This document shows, piece by piece, positions 51,866-63,272 of a DNA stretch of 64,000 nt. A model generated the notes under the pieces. It saw nothing but the letters and a program-made list of their open reading frames with translations. It ran no database searches and was not told the origin of the DNA. A program made the position numbers and the translations under genes. The stretch's first letter is position 1; each line of letters starts with the position of its first letter. The stretch is from Adenophora triphylla var. japonica (Eukaryota; Streptophyta; Magnoliopsida; Asterales; Campanulaceae), in contig JAFEMH010000168.1 of NCBI GenBank assembly GCA_022495995.1, positions 248,001 to 312,000 on the forward strand, written 5' to 3'.

Positions 51866-52654
51866 TTAGGAGGGAAGCCATCCATAAAACACGGGTTATG
51901 ATGGCATGTCAATATTCTGAAAGGGTGATGGCTGACAAATTACACAAGTGTCGAGGATGTCAGAATTCTGGAATAAGACTTGTCTTTACTCTTCGCCCAA
52001 TGTACAGCATAAAGTTTTGTCGAATTTCACATGTTCTTTGTTGGATGATGGATTTTAGAGAATCTCTCTCCTTCCACTCTCCTCATTTTCAACTCTAGGT
52101 TTCGTTTATTTGCTGGAAAATATTTATTGAAAAATATTTTCTCCAGTTTTGATGTTTGATAAATATCGAAAAATAAAGTCAACGAAAAATATTTTTTGGG
52201 TCAATGAAAAATGAGCTTGATTTATAAGGAAAAATGACTTTCTTACCTCTATCTAAAGAAGTTGTTTTTTGAAAAACATTTTTCTCATTTTCCTTTGTTT
52301 GTATTGATTTTACCTTTAGAAAGTTACTTTAATAAAACTATCAAATATCGAAAAATGTTTTCTTAAGATTCACCAAACATCGAAAAATATTTTCCAAAAA
52401 ACATTTTTATTTTCCGAAAAATATTTTCCAAAAAATCATTTTTCAAAGATTATTTTTCGTAAAACTAACGGAGCTTTACACTCAATTTGAAATTGGAAAA
52501 GTTAATGTAGTAATCCCTACGTCCATTACAAATTACTCTCTCCGTCTCACACATGTGATAAGTGTTGGAAAATAGTGTGTTTCGAAGAAAATTATAGATT
52601 ATTTCTTAAAGGGTAATTTTGTCAAATTATTAAATTGTTTATGAGTTTGTGTTC
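51866..52654. other. Intergenic sequence with MITE-like debris
   Basis: From about 52097 to 52475, inverted blocks GAAAAATATTTTCC repeat around GTTTCGTTTATTTGCTGGAA and a right edge TTTTCGTAAAACTAACGGAG, as in a degraded hAT-type MITE. A lone Stowaway-like end (CTCTCTCCGTCTCAC) is near 52538. No gene is seen. Confidence 0.4.
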
Positions 52655-52919
52655 TGTAAGTACTCCAATCCAATCCGCGACTCTTTATAAGTGCCTTTTT
52701 AATACAATAAAATTGTACTAGGGGCATTTTGGTAAATTTTTGGTCCATTCCGAGGCTTTCGAAATCTTTTTATAAGTTTCTCGTGAAGGAAGTACTTTCA
52801 AGTTTTTTTCCCATGCAAAAGGACCTACAGGAAATTAATCGTTTTGTACCTATTGGGAATTAACTCGAAATGTTTCAGAACCAGTTGTTGGCGCCAGAAA
52901 CGGTTAGTGAGCTCGTTAA

Positions 52920-53000
52920 GTCGTGCGACACAACGAGCCATGAAAAGCCACAACGGAAGGTCGTGCGACACAACTCACCCCTCATCAGCAGCTATAAATA
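52920..53000 (+). promoter_or_regulatory. U3 palindrome-like repeats and TATA box of element E
   Basis: GTCGTGCGACACAAC occurs at 52920 and 52960, the second ending about 18 bp before the TATA box (52992-53000). Confidence 0.65.
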
Positions 53001-53616
53001 AGACCCTCCCCCTCTCATATCTGGATCCTTTTTTGACATACTGTTACTCTGCCCAATTGGTAGCGTGACACACACTGCAAACACACACAACCTTTTCTCT
53101 CTCATACCCAAATCTCTCCTTCTCTCCCTCAAATTCAATCCAACTCACCCATCACCACCTAGATCCTCAATCCACAACTCTTCTCAAGCTCAATCTGGTT
53201 CAGAAGCTGTTTGTTGAAGAATTCTATACCTAACTTGGTATAGAATTTGTGGATCTTCAAGGGTAACTAAGCCCTTCCTTCCTTCTCTCTCATATTACTT
53301 GTTCTCTTTAATAATTCAAGCAATCTATCTTCATTTAATTCAATAATTAGACTCTATCTGTCTTAATTATTGAAATCCAATCGCAATCTCTCTGTTTAAT
53401 TCATTTTGTTTAGTATAATTTCATGTTCATGGGTTGATCTTGGTTTAATTGTTGCTTGTTCATCAAGGGAGTGTGGATCTCCCTATATCCACACCCCCTT
53501 GGTCGAATAGTTGTTGATTCATGTAGTTTCTGAGTCGAATTGGTGTTCTAATTCGATCTGATTGGATCTCTGTTGATTATGATTTCAAATTGTAAGGTTT
53601 CTGCAGATCGGCAACC

Positions 53617-53699
53617 TGTGTCACGCGACACAACCTGCCAGGCTGAGTCCTGTGTCACGCGACACAACTCGCCAGTCAGATCCTGTGTCACGCGACACA
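53617..53699 (+). repeat. Three copies of TGTGTCACGCGACACA in the LTR of element E
   Basis: Copies at 53617-53632, 53651-53666 and 53684-53699 are palindromes with one mismatched pair. Two more variants are in the leader (GTCGTGCGAC at 54321-54330 and the perfect TGTCGCGCGACA at 54353-54364). Confidence 0.8.
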
Positions 53700-53890
53700 T
53701 CTTGCCCTTCTACAGAAACTCCTTTTTAGTTGTATTTTTTTCCTAGATCTGTAATCTGAGATGTGGCCCCCCATTGTGCTAAGTGGCTCACGAGTTGTAT
53801 ATCTCATTTGCTCAATAAAATTCATTTATCACATGTCCTGTCTTATATGATTGCACACACTCTTGAATGCGTTGGCTGTTTGTTGAAAGA

Positions 53891-53938
53891 CTCGTATTAC
53901 GAGGCGTGTTGGGTGAACTCTCAGTTCTTTCCAACACG
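53891..53938 (+). other. Conserved double hairpin in the LTR of element E
   Basis: CTCGT-ATT-ACGAG (53891-53903) is followed by a second stem, CGTGTTGG (53905-53912) with CCAACACG (53931-53938). The B LTR has CTCGT-CAT-ACGAG and a second stem CGTTTCGGG with CCCGAAACG at the same place (61636-61685). Stem sequences differ but stay complementary. Confidence 0.65.
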
Positions 53939-54056
53939 TAACCTAACCCCGAACCCTTTTCTCTATTTTCAAAGGTTTTTCAAAGTGTACCTTAAACATG
54001 GCGTGGCGACTCCCAAAAATCAAATTTTCCTAAATTTTCGGCGAGCGTACATTCAG

Positions 54057-54074
54057 TGGCGACTCCGCTGGGGA
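54057..54074 (+). other. Primer-binding site of element E
   Basis: TGGCGACTCCGCTGGGGA lies one base after the LTR and is the same sequence as in element C (minus strand) and at 61960. Confidence 0.85.
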
Positions 54075-55384
54075 GACACTTTTGAAACATGTTTTCAAAA
54101 ATAAGAGGGTCAAACTTTCATTCTCTTTCAAACATCCAATGTATTCATTTTTGTGTGCATCATTAATGTCTTTGTGTGGTATATGCATTTTATAAGATTT
54201 TGAGATTTTGCGTCTTTATTTGCTTCATGTTGCTATGTTTTGGGGCTGTGAATTTGTTCCTTGCCTTGAGTAGGCAAGGGCTGGATTGCTGTTTGAGGCT
54301 CTGTTTCAATGGCTAGCCAAGTCGTGCGACAGTCTTAGCCAAGATTGTCCGGTGTCGCGCGACAGAACTGGCCACTGTGCAGTTATTCAGGTTTTGGTTA
54401 AGGGCAGTCCCTTGATCAAGTATGAAGTTGATTATTGTGCCTTGTTAGTTTCTGTGGGATGTGTGTGTGCTATTTTTCGTTTGTCATTCCTTTTCAAATA
54501 AAAAGAAAATAAAATGGATTCAAAATTATTTTTCATAAATAAAGGAATTTAGTCACCCTCACACTACGTCACATAGATCTAGAACCCATTTGGTGCGATT
54601 GACGGTATCGCGGACGGCTATGTAATTCGTCTACACTTGAGCGCCTGAAATCAATCCTATCCCCATAGCGCATCATAGGTGGAACCACACTTTTAATCTT
54701 ACCCGATGGTTGGTTTTTTTGACACAATATTTTAAATTATACTAAAATGGATTGTGGCGAAGTTTATAATAAGTCATACATACCTATCCCAAAACCTAGC
54801 ACGTGTGGGCATGTTGCCTACGCAACATGGTTTCACGTTTGGACACGTCACTCCCGTGACATGTTCTAACGAGAGATTATGCCGCTTTGTCACCATGCAC
54901 CGACGAGAGGTCATGCCGGATTTTTCTTTGAAATTCTTCAAGAATACCCGTTATGCTGCCCAAATTTCCCCAGAAATTTGGATCGCTCGTCCGTCTCATA
55001 TTGTGCTTAGGTCTTGTTTAGGTGTTATTACCTATTGTTAATTTCTACACAAAACATTTGGTATGATTTGAATGGTGCGTCTCTAGGTTCCCCCGAGGTC
55101 TTAGATTGCGAAAATAAAGGCTTATCCTTTTCCAACCTTTATTAGGACTTATAATACATCAATTTCTACTTGAACATTAATAAGATGTTCGCACGAGTCC
55201 TTTCCTTTCTTCTCCCTCTCCCGTACCTTCTAAAGTGTCTCTTCCTTCATCCCCTTCTCAATCCTATTTTCACCCTGCAGTTACGGCGAGTTGGATTCGT
55301 GCCTCCATCCCGGGTGCCCATTTAGTTCATATCGCCAAGGCAGTTCGAGAAGTTTCTGGGGTTTCGGTTGATTCAGATTCAGAA
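54075..55384 (+). other. 5' leader of element E
   Basis: No gene is called. The leader holds two palindromes (54321-54364) and a block at about 54553-54690 of which a diverged copy lies at 28676-28800. Short frames in it have no recognised domain. Confidence 0.6.
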
Positions 55385-57650
55385 ATGTCAGGAAGCGGTG
55401 ATGTTTTCTCTACCCAATCTGTTGGTGGTTCTGCCTCTATGGGTCAGTCAGGTCTGAACGATATGTCCATGGAGGAGATGAGAGCTACTTGAGGTCGCTC
55501 TAGCTCGCGAGCGTGAGTCTCATTTGCTTGCCCAGACTGCTAAGGCTTGAGAGGAAGAAGCGCATGCTCGCTTTGTCGAGTCTATGCGTGCCCGTGGGAT
55601 TGCGGTGCTTCGCCGGGATAACAGTTCTTATGAGGAGACTACTGAAGACAACAACACTGGGATTGGATCTGCTTCTCCCCTGCCCCAACCTATTTATCAC
55701 TCCTCGCCTCAACCTACTTATCATGCCATGCCTCCTCCTCTTAATTACGCTCCTCGCCCAGACCGCATGCCAACGCAGGAAGCGGCCGTGAATGTACAAG
55801 GAAGGGCTCCTCCTCCAGTCTCTCAGGTCCAAAGTCAAGGTGCCCAGGGTGGATTCAGCAAGATTGTTAGCCAGCCGCCGAGCTTCTTCAACTTAACTTC
55901 TTCTCCAGTTCCTAATGCCTCAATGCCTCCGGGTCAGTATGGGTTTCAGTTTCAAGGGGGTTATTCTCAACCTCAGGACAATGTTTATCAGAATGGTCTC
56001 CAGTATGGGCAGTTTCGTCAGCAACCAGGTTTGAATGGTGTTTTCCAGGGTTCGCAGCAACAAGCAGCTACGTAGCATCAGGGTAGCTAGTATCGTTTGT
56101 CGGGTAGTCAGGTTTGCCAAGACAGTTTCTCGCAGTATTCTTATAACCAGTCTCAGTTTCAAGGTGGTTTCTCCCAGCCTGTGGTATGTTCCCCTCTTAC
56201 TCAGCATTTGTACGGTTCTACTCCCTACTCAGCTCCTTATGTGAATGTCGGGACTTCAAAAGGAAAGAGGTCATCAAAGATAGTAGTGTCAACAACTTGC
56301 AAGATGGTACCCCGACTTGAGAGAAATGGTCAGGATGGGTGCCCAGAGAATAGACTTTTCAACCTTGCTCCGAGTACCAATGTTGGTGGTAGCAGTGGAG
56401 GTGGAGGATTTCGTTATCGAGCAGCTAACCAGTCTCCACAATGGCTCCAAAAGGGAAAGAGGTCATCAAAGATAGTAGTGTCAACAACTTGCAAAGGTAG
56501 AAATGGCAGTGGGCAGAATGGTGGAAGATTCCAACCTCGTCAGCAACAAAGGTTTGATGATCTGGGTATGACCACCGAGGAGGTCTTTAATGGTTCGATC
56601 AGGACTAGAATGGTTAAGCCGCTAGATAACTACAGCCCTCCCATTCCTAACCCCAACCTTGATACGATCAAGTACTGCAGATTTCACCAATACCCTGGGC
56701 ATACCACCAACGCTTGTGTTACTCTGAAGAAGATCATTCAAAGGTTGGTTGATGAAAAGAATATTGAGAAATCTCCTCATCCGAACATTGTCAAGAACCC
56801 TCTGCCGGGCAATGGTGTGAATTTGATTGATTTTGGCCATGACTACTTTGTGAACATGTTAGAATTTGGTGAGTCTGTAAGTGGCAACTGTAGCAATGAT
56901 TGTAAGTCCAAGGAAGTCATTTCTGATGTAACCCGTTTTGTTGATGAAATGAAAGACAATTTCTGTTATGTTTTGTACCTCGATGATTTGCGTGAGTTAA
57001 ATAATTCTGTAGATTATGACGAGTATGAGGAACAGTTGGTTATCAATGCTATCTCTTCTGTAGTTCCGAAGGATTCTCCACTTTCTTTGGAAGAACTTAA
57101 AGCGGCAGCTAATTTAGAAGCACCTTTGTCAATGAATCAGATAAAGCAAGCAGCTTGGCCTTACTGCACCCATTCGACTCCGTTGACACTGGCTGAACTC
57201 AAGGAAGCCAGTAAAAGCTTTGTGGTTGAAGATGATAGGGAAGTCAATTTGTTGACCAGTTCAGGGAGAATGGTAGGTACAGATAACGCTGGACCGTCTG
57301 GGAAAGACAAGGGAATTGCAGTTTCGAATCCTCAAGCTTTGCGGAATCCTTATAGACTAGCTGGAGAGGAGGTAGTCCAGGATGATCCAATTTTAACTCA
57401 GCTAAAGAGAACTCAATCCGACATTTCTTTATGGTCGTTGCTTACCTCGTCTTATCCCCATAAACTGAAGTTGGAAGAAGCTCTATCCAAGACTAGGGTG
57501 TTTGTCAATGCGAACCCGGACGAAGCATGTCAGTTGATTGGGACAGCCCAGTACGGAAATATTATCACTTTCACGAAGCTTGATTTGCCTCCCTATGGAC
57601 CAAAACACAATGAGTCTTTGCATATTACCGTACCTTTGGAGGGGCGCTGA
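55385..57650 (+). pseudogene. Gag of element E, shortened and frameshifted
   Basis: A likely start is MSGSGDVFSTQSVGG at 55385. The frame shifts near 55490 and continues as a Gln/Pro/Gly-rich region (to 56075), then a long frame (56097-57650). That frame has the zinc-binding motif KYCRFHQYPGHTTNACVTLK and the pre-protease segment DISLWSLLTSSYPHKLKLEE. A 44-bp direct duplication (about 56257-56301 and 56450-56494) encodes GKRSSKIVVSTTCK twice. The central gag core that normally packs RNA is not seen, so an internal deletion is likely. The frame ends at a TGA (57648-57650). Confidence 0.7.
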
Positions 57651-58600
57651 ATCCCTCACGTGTTGGTAGATAATGGCTCAACCATGAATGTGCTTCCAGC
57701 GAAAATGATGAGCATGCTGGATATTGATGCAACGAGTCTCAAACCGTCTAACCAAACCATCAAAGCCTATGATTCAATTTCTAGGGCAGTTTTGGGAATT
57801 GTTTCTTTGAATTTGTTGTTCGGAGATAAGGAAATGGCGGTGGAGTTCCAAGTAATTGATATCCCTGTTACGTTTTCTGCATTGTTGGGGAGGCCTTGGA
57901 TACACGAGATTGGAGCAGTAGCCTCTACGCTACACCAGTGTTTGAAATTCGTCCAGGATGGCATATTGACAACCATTTATGGAGATAGTGTCACCATTGA
58001 AGGGACTAGCACTAGTACTATGCCTGTGATGGAGATAAAGCTTGACCAGGAAAATCTAATGCTTAGAGGGTTTACAATTGAAAAGCCAAAGGGGCAGGTC
58101 TGTGCTATTGATCTGACAACTTCCTCAAATAGGATTCCTCCTGTATTAAAGATGATACGAAGCATGAATTACATTCCAGGCCTGGGGTTAGGGGAGCTCC
58201 AGCAAGGACAGTATAAGATTGAAATGCCTGAGCCTAAAAGAGACAAGCGAGGTTTGGGGTATGTCATGACTGAAGAAGATAAGGCATATGACAAAGCCGA
58301 GGCATTCAAGGAGCGGATGACCCTCGTTGCCAGGCAGAGGTATAAGAGGCCTGATGTGCATCCCTACAGTTGGTCTCTCAATAAGCATTTTGTCAAGGAG
58401 AATGGTGAGATGTTTGCTTGCCCAGAGCTAAGGTTAAGTCAGATGAAAGAAAGGATGGAAGTGATACAAAAGTTTTCTACTAGCCAAGACCCAATGAAAG
58501 AGATGTTCATTAGTCTGCCCAGGAGGCCGGTGTTACTGCCACGTACGAAAATAGTTACCACTTTTGGGGACCTGACTATGTTGATCAGTTTGAGAAGCTT
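57651..58600 (+). pseudogene. Aspartic protease region of element E
   Basis: LVDNGSTMNVLPAKMMSMLD gives the catalytic box, here DNG in place of the usual DTG, DSG or DGG. FSALLGRPWIHEIGAVASTL, the glycine-rich MNYIPGLGLGELQQG and a linker follow. The upstream frame ends at 57650. The sequence GALNPSR just before the box shows that about two bases have been lost near 57655, breaking the gag-protease frame. The protease would process gag-pol. Confidence 0.8.
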
Positions 58601-58603
58601 CCT

Positions 58604-59290
58604 TTGAATGAACCTGTAGTCCACAAGATTCGTGGTGCCGATCCTGTGGATGTAGACGGCGACCTAGCAAATTTGTTTCGAGGTCTGGAATTGTCAGAGT
58701 CTGGGAGTGTTATGCACACAGTTGAGATGCCCGCAGAGAAGGTTATTGCTGCTAAGGATCCCCTGGATTTGATTGATTTCTCCTAAGATGATGATGTGGT
58801 AGCTGTGCTTGAATTCGAGAATGAGCCGGTGGTGGACCCGCGAACTTTGGTGACAGTTGCAGAGATGCCTTTGAAGAATTGGACTTCCTTCCAAGGACCA
58901 GTTGCCAGTAGAGAGACTATGATCAAGAAGCTCGGGCTGAAACCTCGTCCCGGTCCTTCTGTGTCCAAGTTTGCTCCTCATGTCTTGAGTCGTTCTTCCG
59001 AGTCTCTTGTAATTGAGTTCGAGTCTAGTGACAGGTCTGATGTCCTCAGAACTGAAGACCATCGTCGTGTTGTAGATGTTGTCTTTCCGTTTGCCCTTAA
59101 TGAAATAATCGATCTTTCCGAGTATCCCTTAATTGCAAATTTAACTATTGAACGCTTAACTAAAAATGAGCATAAAGACTTAAATAATTAAGCAAGATTC
59201 AATCGAAAATAATGCAGACACAATAGATGAACAATTTTTAGGTAATAATTCAAAGCAGGTTTGTGACCGAAAGGAAAGCCGGGCCCAAGC
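58604..59290 (+). pseudogene. Protease-RT linker of element E
   Basis: Two frames split by a stop at 58784-58786 cover acidic linker sequence (DDDVVAVLEFENEPVVDPRT; KNWTSFQGPVASRETMIKKL). It ends with stops near 59190, before the RT frame. The region matches 17.4-18.4 kb of element C. No catalytic domain is expected. Confidence 0.65.
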
Positions 59291-59303
59291 TGCCGATGAG
59301 ATA

Positions 59304-60001
59304 TTGACCACGGTGAATCTGGGAACAGCCGAGGAGCCCAACGAGACACAAATTGGTAGTTTCTTCTCCGGAGCCGAGCGTGATGCTCTGGTTGAGATGC
59401 TCAAAGAGTTTGTGGATGTTTTTGCCTGGTCCTACAAAGATATGCCTGGGTTGGACACATCTATTGTAGAGCACCGGATACCCCTAGATGCAGATGCCAA
59501 GCCGATCAAGCAAAAGCTGCGACGAATCAAGCCCGAATGGTCTTTGCAGGTTAAGGAGGAGATCGAGAAACTCCTGCGGGTGGGCTTCATTAAGGTGATT
59601 GAATATCCGACCTGGCTCGCAAATATTGTGACGGTCACTAAGGCAAATAGAAAGGTACGGGTTTGTGTAGACTCCCGAGATCTTAACAAGGCCAGTCCCA
59701 AGGATGACTTCCCTCTGCCAAACATAGACATGCTCGTAGATGCGATAGCGAATTATGAGGTCAAATCTTTTGTTGATGGCTTTGCGGGGTATAATCAGAT
59801 CAAGATGGCTGAAGAAGATCGGGAAAAGACAGCGTTTACTACTCCTTGGGGTACTTACTGCTATACAGTGATGCCATTCGCGTTGAAGAATGCTGGGGCT
59901 ACCTATCAAAGGGCCGTCACTACTCTTTTCCATGATATGATCCACAAGGAAATTGAGGTACATGTTGATGACATGATCATTCATTCGAAAGGGTCGGATG
60001 G
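59304..60001 (+). pseudogene. Reverse transcriptase of element E, cut by an insertion
   Basis: The frame is open and ordered: VDVFAWSYKDMPGLDTSIVE, LRVGFIKVIEYPTWLANIVT, VCVDSRDLNKASPKDDFPLP, VKSFVDGFAGYNQIKMAEED, TPWGTYCYTVMPFALKNAGA and the catalytic box HVDDMIIHSKGSDG. The usual Tyr of YVDD is His here. Position 60002 is the first base of the inserted LTR, and the last 16 codons before the apparent stop at 60038 come from that LTR. Confidence 0.88.
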
Positions 60002-60403
60002 TGTAAGTACCCAAATCTGGATCGCCAAAATCCATTAGAAGTTAACCGGAATCCGTTAACTGGCCCGCTCCAGGTTAACCGAAACCCGTTAAGCTCCCCG
60101 TTCTGAAGCCGACAGGACGTCCCGGGATTGCCCCGTGCATCCCAACGTCGAAGCGTACTCAACATACGTTGTCGCACATAAAATTACAGCTTTTCCTGAA
60201 AAATGCACTTTTCGGCACTTTCCGGGGGCGTTTCGGACATTTTTCGGACAATTATTTAAAAAACGGACAAAATCGGGAATAATGGCACGAAAAACCATGC
60301 CCTGGTGAGTCACAGGGGCACGTGGCACGCATGACACAGCCCTCCGGTCAACATCAATCAATTTCAGTGTGAAAAGACCAAAATACCCCTGGGATGCAGT
60401 CCC

Positions 60404-60534
60404 AGTCCGACCGGACTCTTTTGCAGGCAAAACAGAAATGCCAGCAAGTCCCTCCAATTTCAAAAATACCACAAAACCCCCTGGAATTCAAGTTAAGTCC
60501 GTCCGGACTCTTTTGCAATTTTACCCTATAAATA
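60404..60534 (+). promoter_or_regulatory. U3 palindromes and TATA box of the B element
   Basis: AGTCCGACCGGACT (60404-60417) and AGTCCGTCCGGACT (60496-60509) precede CTATAAATA (60526-60534). The spacing from the second palindrome to the TATA box is 16 bp. The first palindrome differs from the solo copy only in its two central bases. Confidence 0.78.
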
Positions 60535-60969
60535 CAGAGGGCTGTCAATATTTCAAAAAAAAAAAAAAACTTAACACATTTCTCTCCACACCCACGGCCC
60601 AAACCCATTTCTCCCTCTCTCGAGCCCCGTTTCGCCTCGTTTTGCATGAAAACTCCGTATTTCAACCAAATATATGCCATACCACCTCGAAACACCATCC
60701 CAAACACTAAATCGTATCCCGTATATGCCTCCCGAGCCAAAAGAGTCAACCCCTACCCATAGGTAACACTCTCTCTCCCTAAACACTCGTTTCGTCTCGG
60801 TTTAAGCGCCAGTCGCTACAATCGTTTCGGACGAACGTTTTTGAAATATAGACGTCACCATCAACGGGGTCCGATACATTTTAGTCCCCGATCCTCTTCT
60901 CTTCCTGTAAGAGAAGTAATCTCGGGTTAAAACGGCGTTCCGGCCCCGTTCCATTACTTTTTATGTCAT

Positions 60970-61560
60970 TTACAATTCGAATCGTTTGATCCGTCGAATG
61001 TCATTTACTTTACGCAAATTTACAGTCCGAACCGTTTGGTTCGTGATAGTCATTTAAGGGTCCGGATCGTTTGATCCGTTGAATACTATTTACTTAACGC
61101 ACCTTTAAAATCCGGGTCGTTTGATTCCGTCGATACCGGACTTTTAAATACTGTCATTTACAAGTCCGAGCCGTTTGGCTCGTGATAGTATTTACTTATC
61201 AAAGTCCGAGTCTCAAAACGATTCGTTGATCGCATCTCATTTAATGCTTTTTTCCCGTAAAATCGCAAACAATGTAATGTCTGATTCAAAATCGGAGTTC
61301 GACATTCGAACTCTCTTTCAAAAACGCGCGAAATGACGTTTGGCATTCAAACGATCATCTTCAAATTCAAAATCCGACGTTTGACATTCAAACGCTCTTT
61401 TCTCAAAAGTCAATATTTGACACTTAAGTTAAAAAATCAAAATCATCACTCGTGTCACTTTTCCTAAAAAACTCCAAAACCGACGTTTGTCATTCAAACG
61501 CTTGCCTTTTCAAAAAGAATCACAAAATCAACGTTTGACATTCAAACCAAGTTTAAGCTT
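60970..61560 (+). repeat. Hairpin chain in the B LTR
   Basis: Perfect 6-bp stems around GTTT are CGAACC/GGTTCG (61028-61043), CGGATC/GATCCG (61063-61078) and CGAGCC/GGCTCG (61167-61182). Later stems have a five-base loop, for example GAGTTCG-ACATT-CGAACTC (near 61296) and CGTTTG-ACATT-CAAACG (near 61377). Confidence 0.7.
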
Positions 61561-61959
61561 GTCATTCAAGCCCCCGTTTTCAAATGCAAACACACACACA
61601 CACACACACACACATTTTCGAGAAAGGTAGAAAGACTCGTCATACGAGGCGTTTCGGGTGATCTCAAAATACTCTTCCCGAAACGTAACGTGACCTCCGA
61701 ACCTAACAATCTCTGGTACTCAAAGCCTTTTCCTCATTTTTGCTACCAATAAAAATGACACCTCTTTTCAAAGCTTTTTCCTAAGTTTTTGCTACCAATA
61801 AAAATGACACCATTTTCACTAAAGCCATTTTTCAACGTTTGGGCTCAAAATACAAAACCACGTGGCGACTCCTCTCCTTCCCGAAAGCGAGGTCTCAAAC
61901 ACCAACAACCCCGCGAAAGACAACCGCTTTCGCTTGTGCGAAATTCGGGTAATTTTAGT

Positions 61960-61977
61960 TGGCGACTCCGCTGGGGA
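61960..61977 (+). other. Primer-binding site of the B element
   Basis: TGGCGACTCCGCTGGGGA lies two bases after the LTR end and is identical to the sites of elements C and E. Confidence 0.85.
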
Positions 61978-63168
61978 GATGGATACTTTTTCAAAACTAC
62001 CGTTGTTTTCAAAAAGCCTTCCGTGGGTCAAACTTTCGTTTACCCTTCCTCATTTTTGTGTGCGTGTGTTGTTCAAAACCTCGAATGGTTTCTTTTCAAA
62101 AGGTGTTGCATTATCGTCTTTTTCAAAGTCATAAGATGTTCATGCATTCCCTTTCATACTTGATTTTCATGCTACATTTTGAACTGCGCATAAAATTCTT
62201 TAAGACACATTCTGAAAATCTCTGTTTTACTCAGAAAAGGAATTTTAGTGACCGTACACTACTTGCACTTGTTTCCTCGGTACACCGCACTTCACGTGCA
62301 CTTGCTGCCTCGGTACACTGCACACTACGACCCGTAACCCGGGATGACCGTTCAGTTGCAGCTCGGTTGGTCTACCAGACACCTTTCGAGCGCGCACGGG
62401 GTCATCCCAAACAGCCCATCCTAGCCCGTGTAAGCCATACACTCTTTGTGTCACACTTCGTCCAAGACCCCGTTTGGTTTTGGCTTAGTACGTGTCATAA
62501 AGCCCAAGTGTATATTTCTACGCTGGGTTCCATCACGAGTCAAGCTCGAAAGATTGAGACCGAAGGTCGTTCCCGACCCGAAGTCTTGAGCTTTTCAGCC
62601 TTGACTTTGAAGCGGAGCTCTGCCGAAAAATATACCCGAAGGTTCAATGTGACACCGTGTCACCAAACCCTCAACATATGCACCGTGCCAACCACAACAT
62701 GGCCAACACCAAGAGCTAAGGCCCCTCGCGCAAGCGAGTCAGAAGAGGTCATGCCGAAATTTTGGCAAGATCATCGCCTTAACTTAAGGACGTTGACTTC
62801 GACCGTGACCCGTGTGTCACATACGCTAGAAGTTTGCGTGATCAGCTAGCCTTAAGTTCACTTTTTCCTTTGTCGGTGGAACTCGCTTGCCTTATAGGAC
62901 CCTCGCTCGGGATTGTCCGTCCCGGGAAGACGATTTACAAGTGCAAAACGAGGGGCTTATAAACGTAGTGACGAGATCCACTGATTAGAGCCTTAGGTTA
63001 GTTGCAAAAAAGAAGACACGATCTTTTCCAACCGATTAGGACTCTGAGAAAATGCGTTTTAAGTAAACATTAATCGGTAACTTCACATTGCACTAGCCCG
63101 AAACCCTGAGCCAAATACCCTTTCAAAAGCCTAAAACCTGCCTTTCGTTCCCTGCCGGCGGCGAGAAA
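61978..63168 (+). other. 5' leader of the B element
   Basis: No gene is called. Two copies of a motif with CCTCGGTACACYGCAC (62275-62330) match the repeated motif in the leader of element C. The long frame through the leader (to 62849) has no recognised domain and crosses from the LTR, so I treat it as chance. Confidence 0.55.
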
Positions 63169-63272
63169 GTGGTTCGTAAAGTGGTTCGACTCGGCCGCCT
63201 CGCTAGAGTCACAGTTACGGCAGCGTCAGACAGTTCTTCAGTTTTCTCAGTTTCCTCAGCTAGAATATCCGA

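Larger units (their letters stand above)
52655..54055 (+). repeat. 5' LTR of element E (1401 bp)
   Basis: The LTR starts TGTAAGTACTCC and ends TACATTCA directly before the primer-binding site. The TATA box CTATAAATA is at 52992-53000. The left flank is TGTTC (52650-52654). Near the end, hairpins at 53891-53938 resemble those in the B family and in element C. Confidence 0.88.
52655..60001 (+). mobile_element. Tat-type Ty3/gypsy retrotransposon (element E), 5' part
   Basis: The element shows a 5' LTR (52655-54055), primer-binding site, long leader, shortened gag, protease, linker and the front half of RT. It is cut at 60001 by a B-family element. The rest is outside the window. Breaks are few compared with element C, so it is younger or was cut early. 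Confidence 0.88.
60002..61957 (+). repeat. 5' LTR of the B element (1956 bp)
   Basis: The LTR starts TGTAAGTACCC. The expected end GGTAATTTCA is mutated here to GGTAATTTTA. It contains U3 palindromes (60404-60417, 60496-60509), a TATA box (60526-60534), a hairpin chain (60970-61560), a CA microsatellite (61587-61612) and a double hairpin (61636-61685). Confidence 0.9.

Noticed and set aside
51820..52098. A 92-codon frame at the edge of the AT-rich element
   Set aside because: No motif, no splice or promoter context, and it overlaps a MITE-like edge.
61959..62849. A 296-codon frame across the primer-binding site and leader of the B element
   Set aside because: It starts at the LTR edge, shows no domain, and the element's gag starts later.
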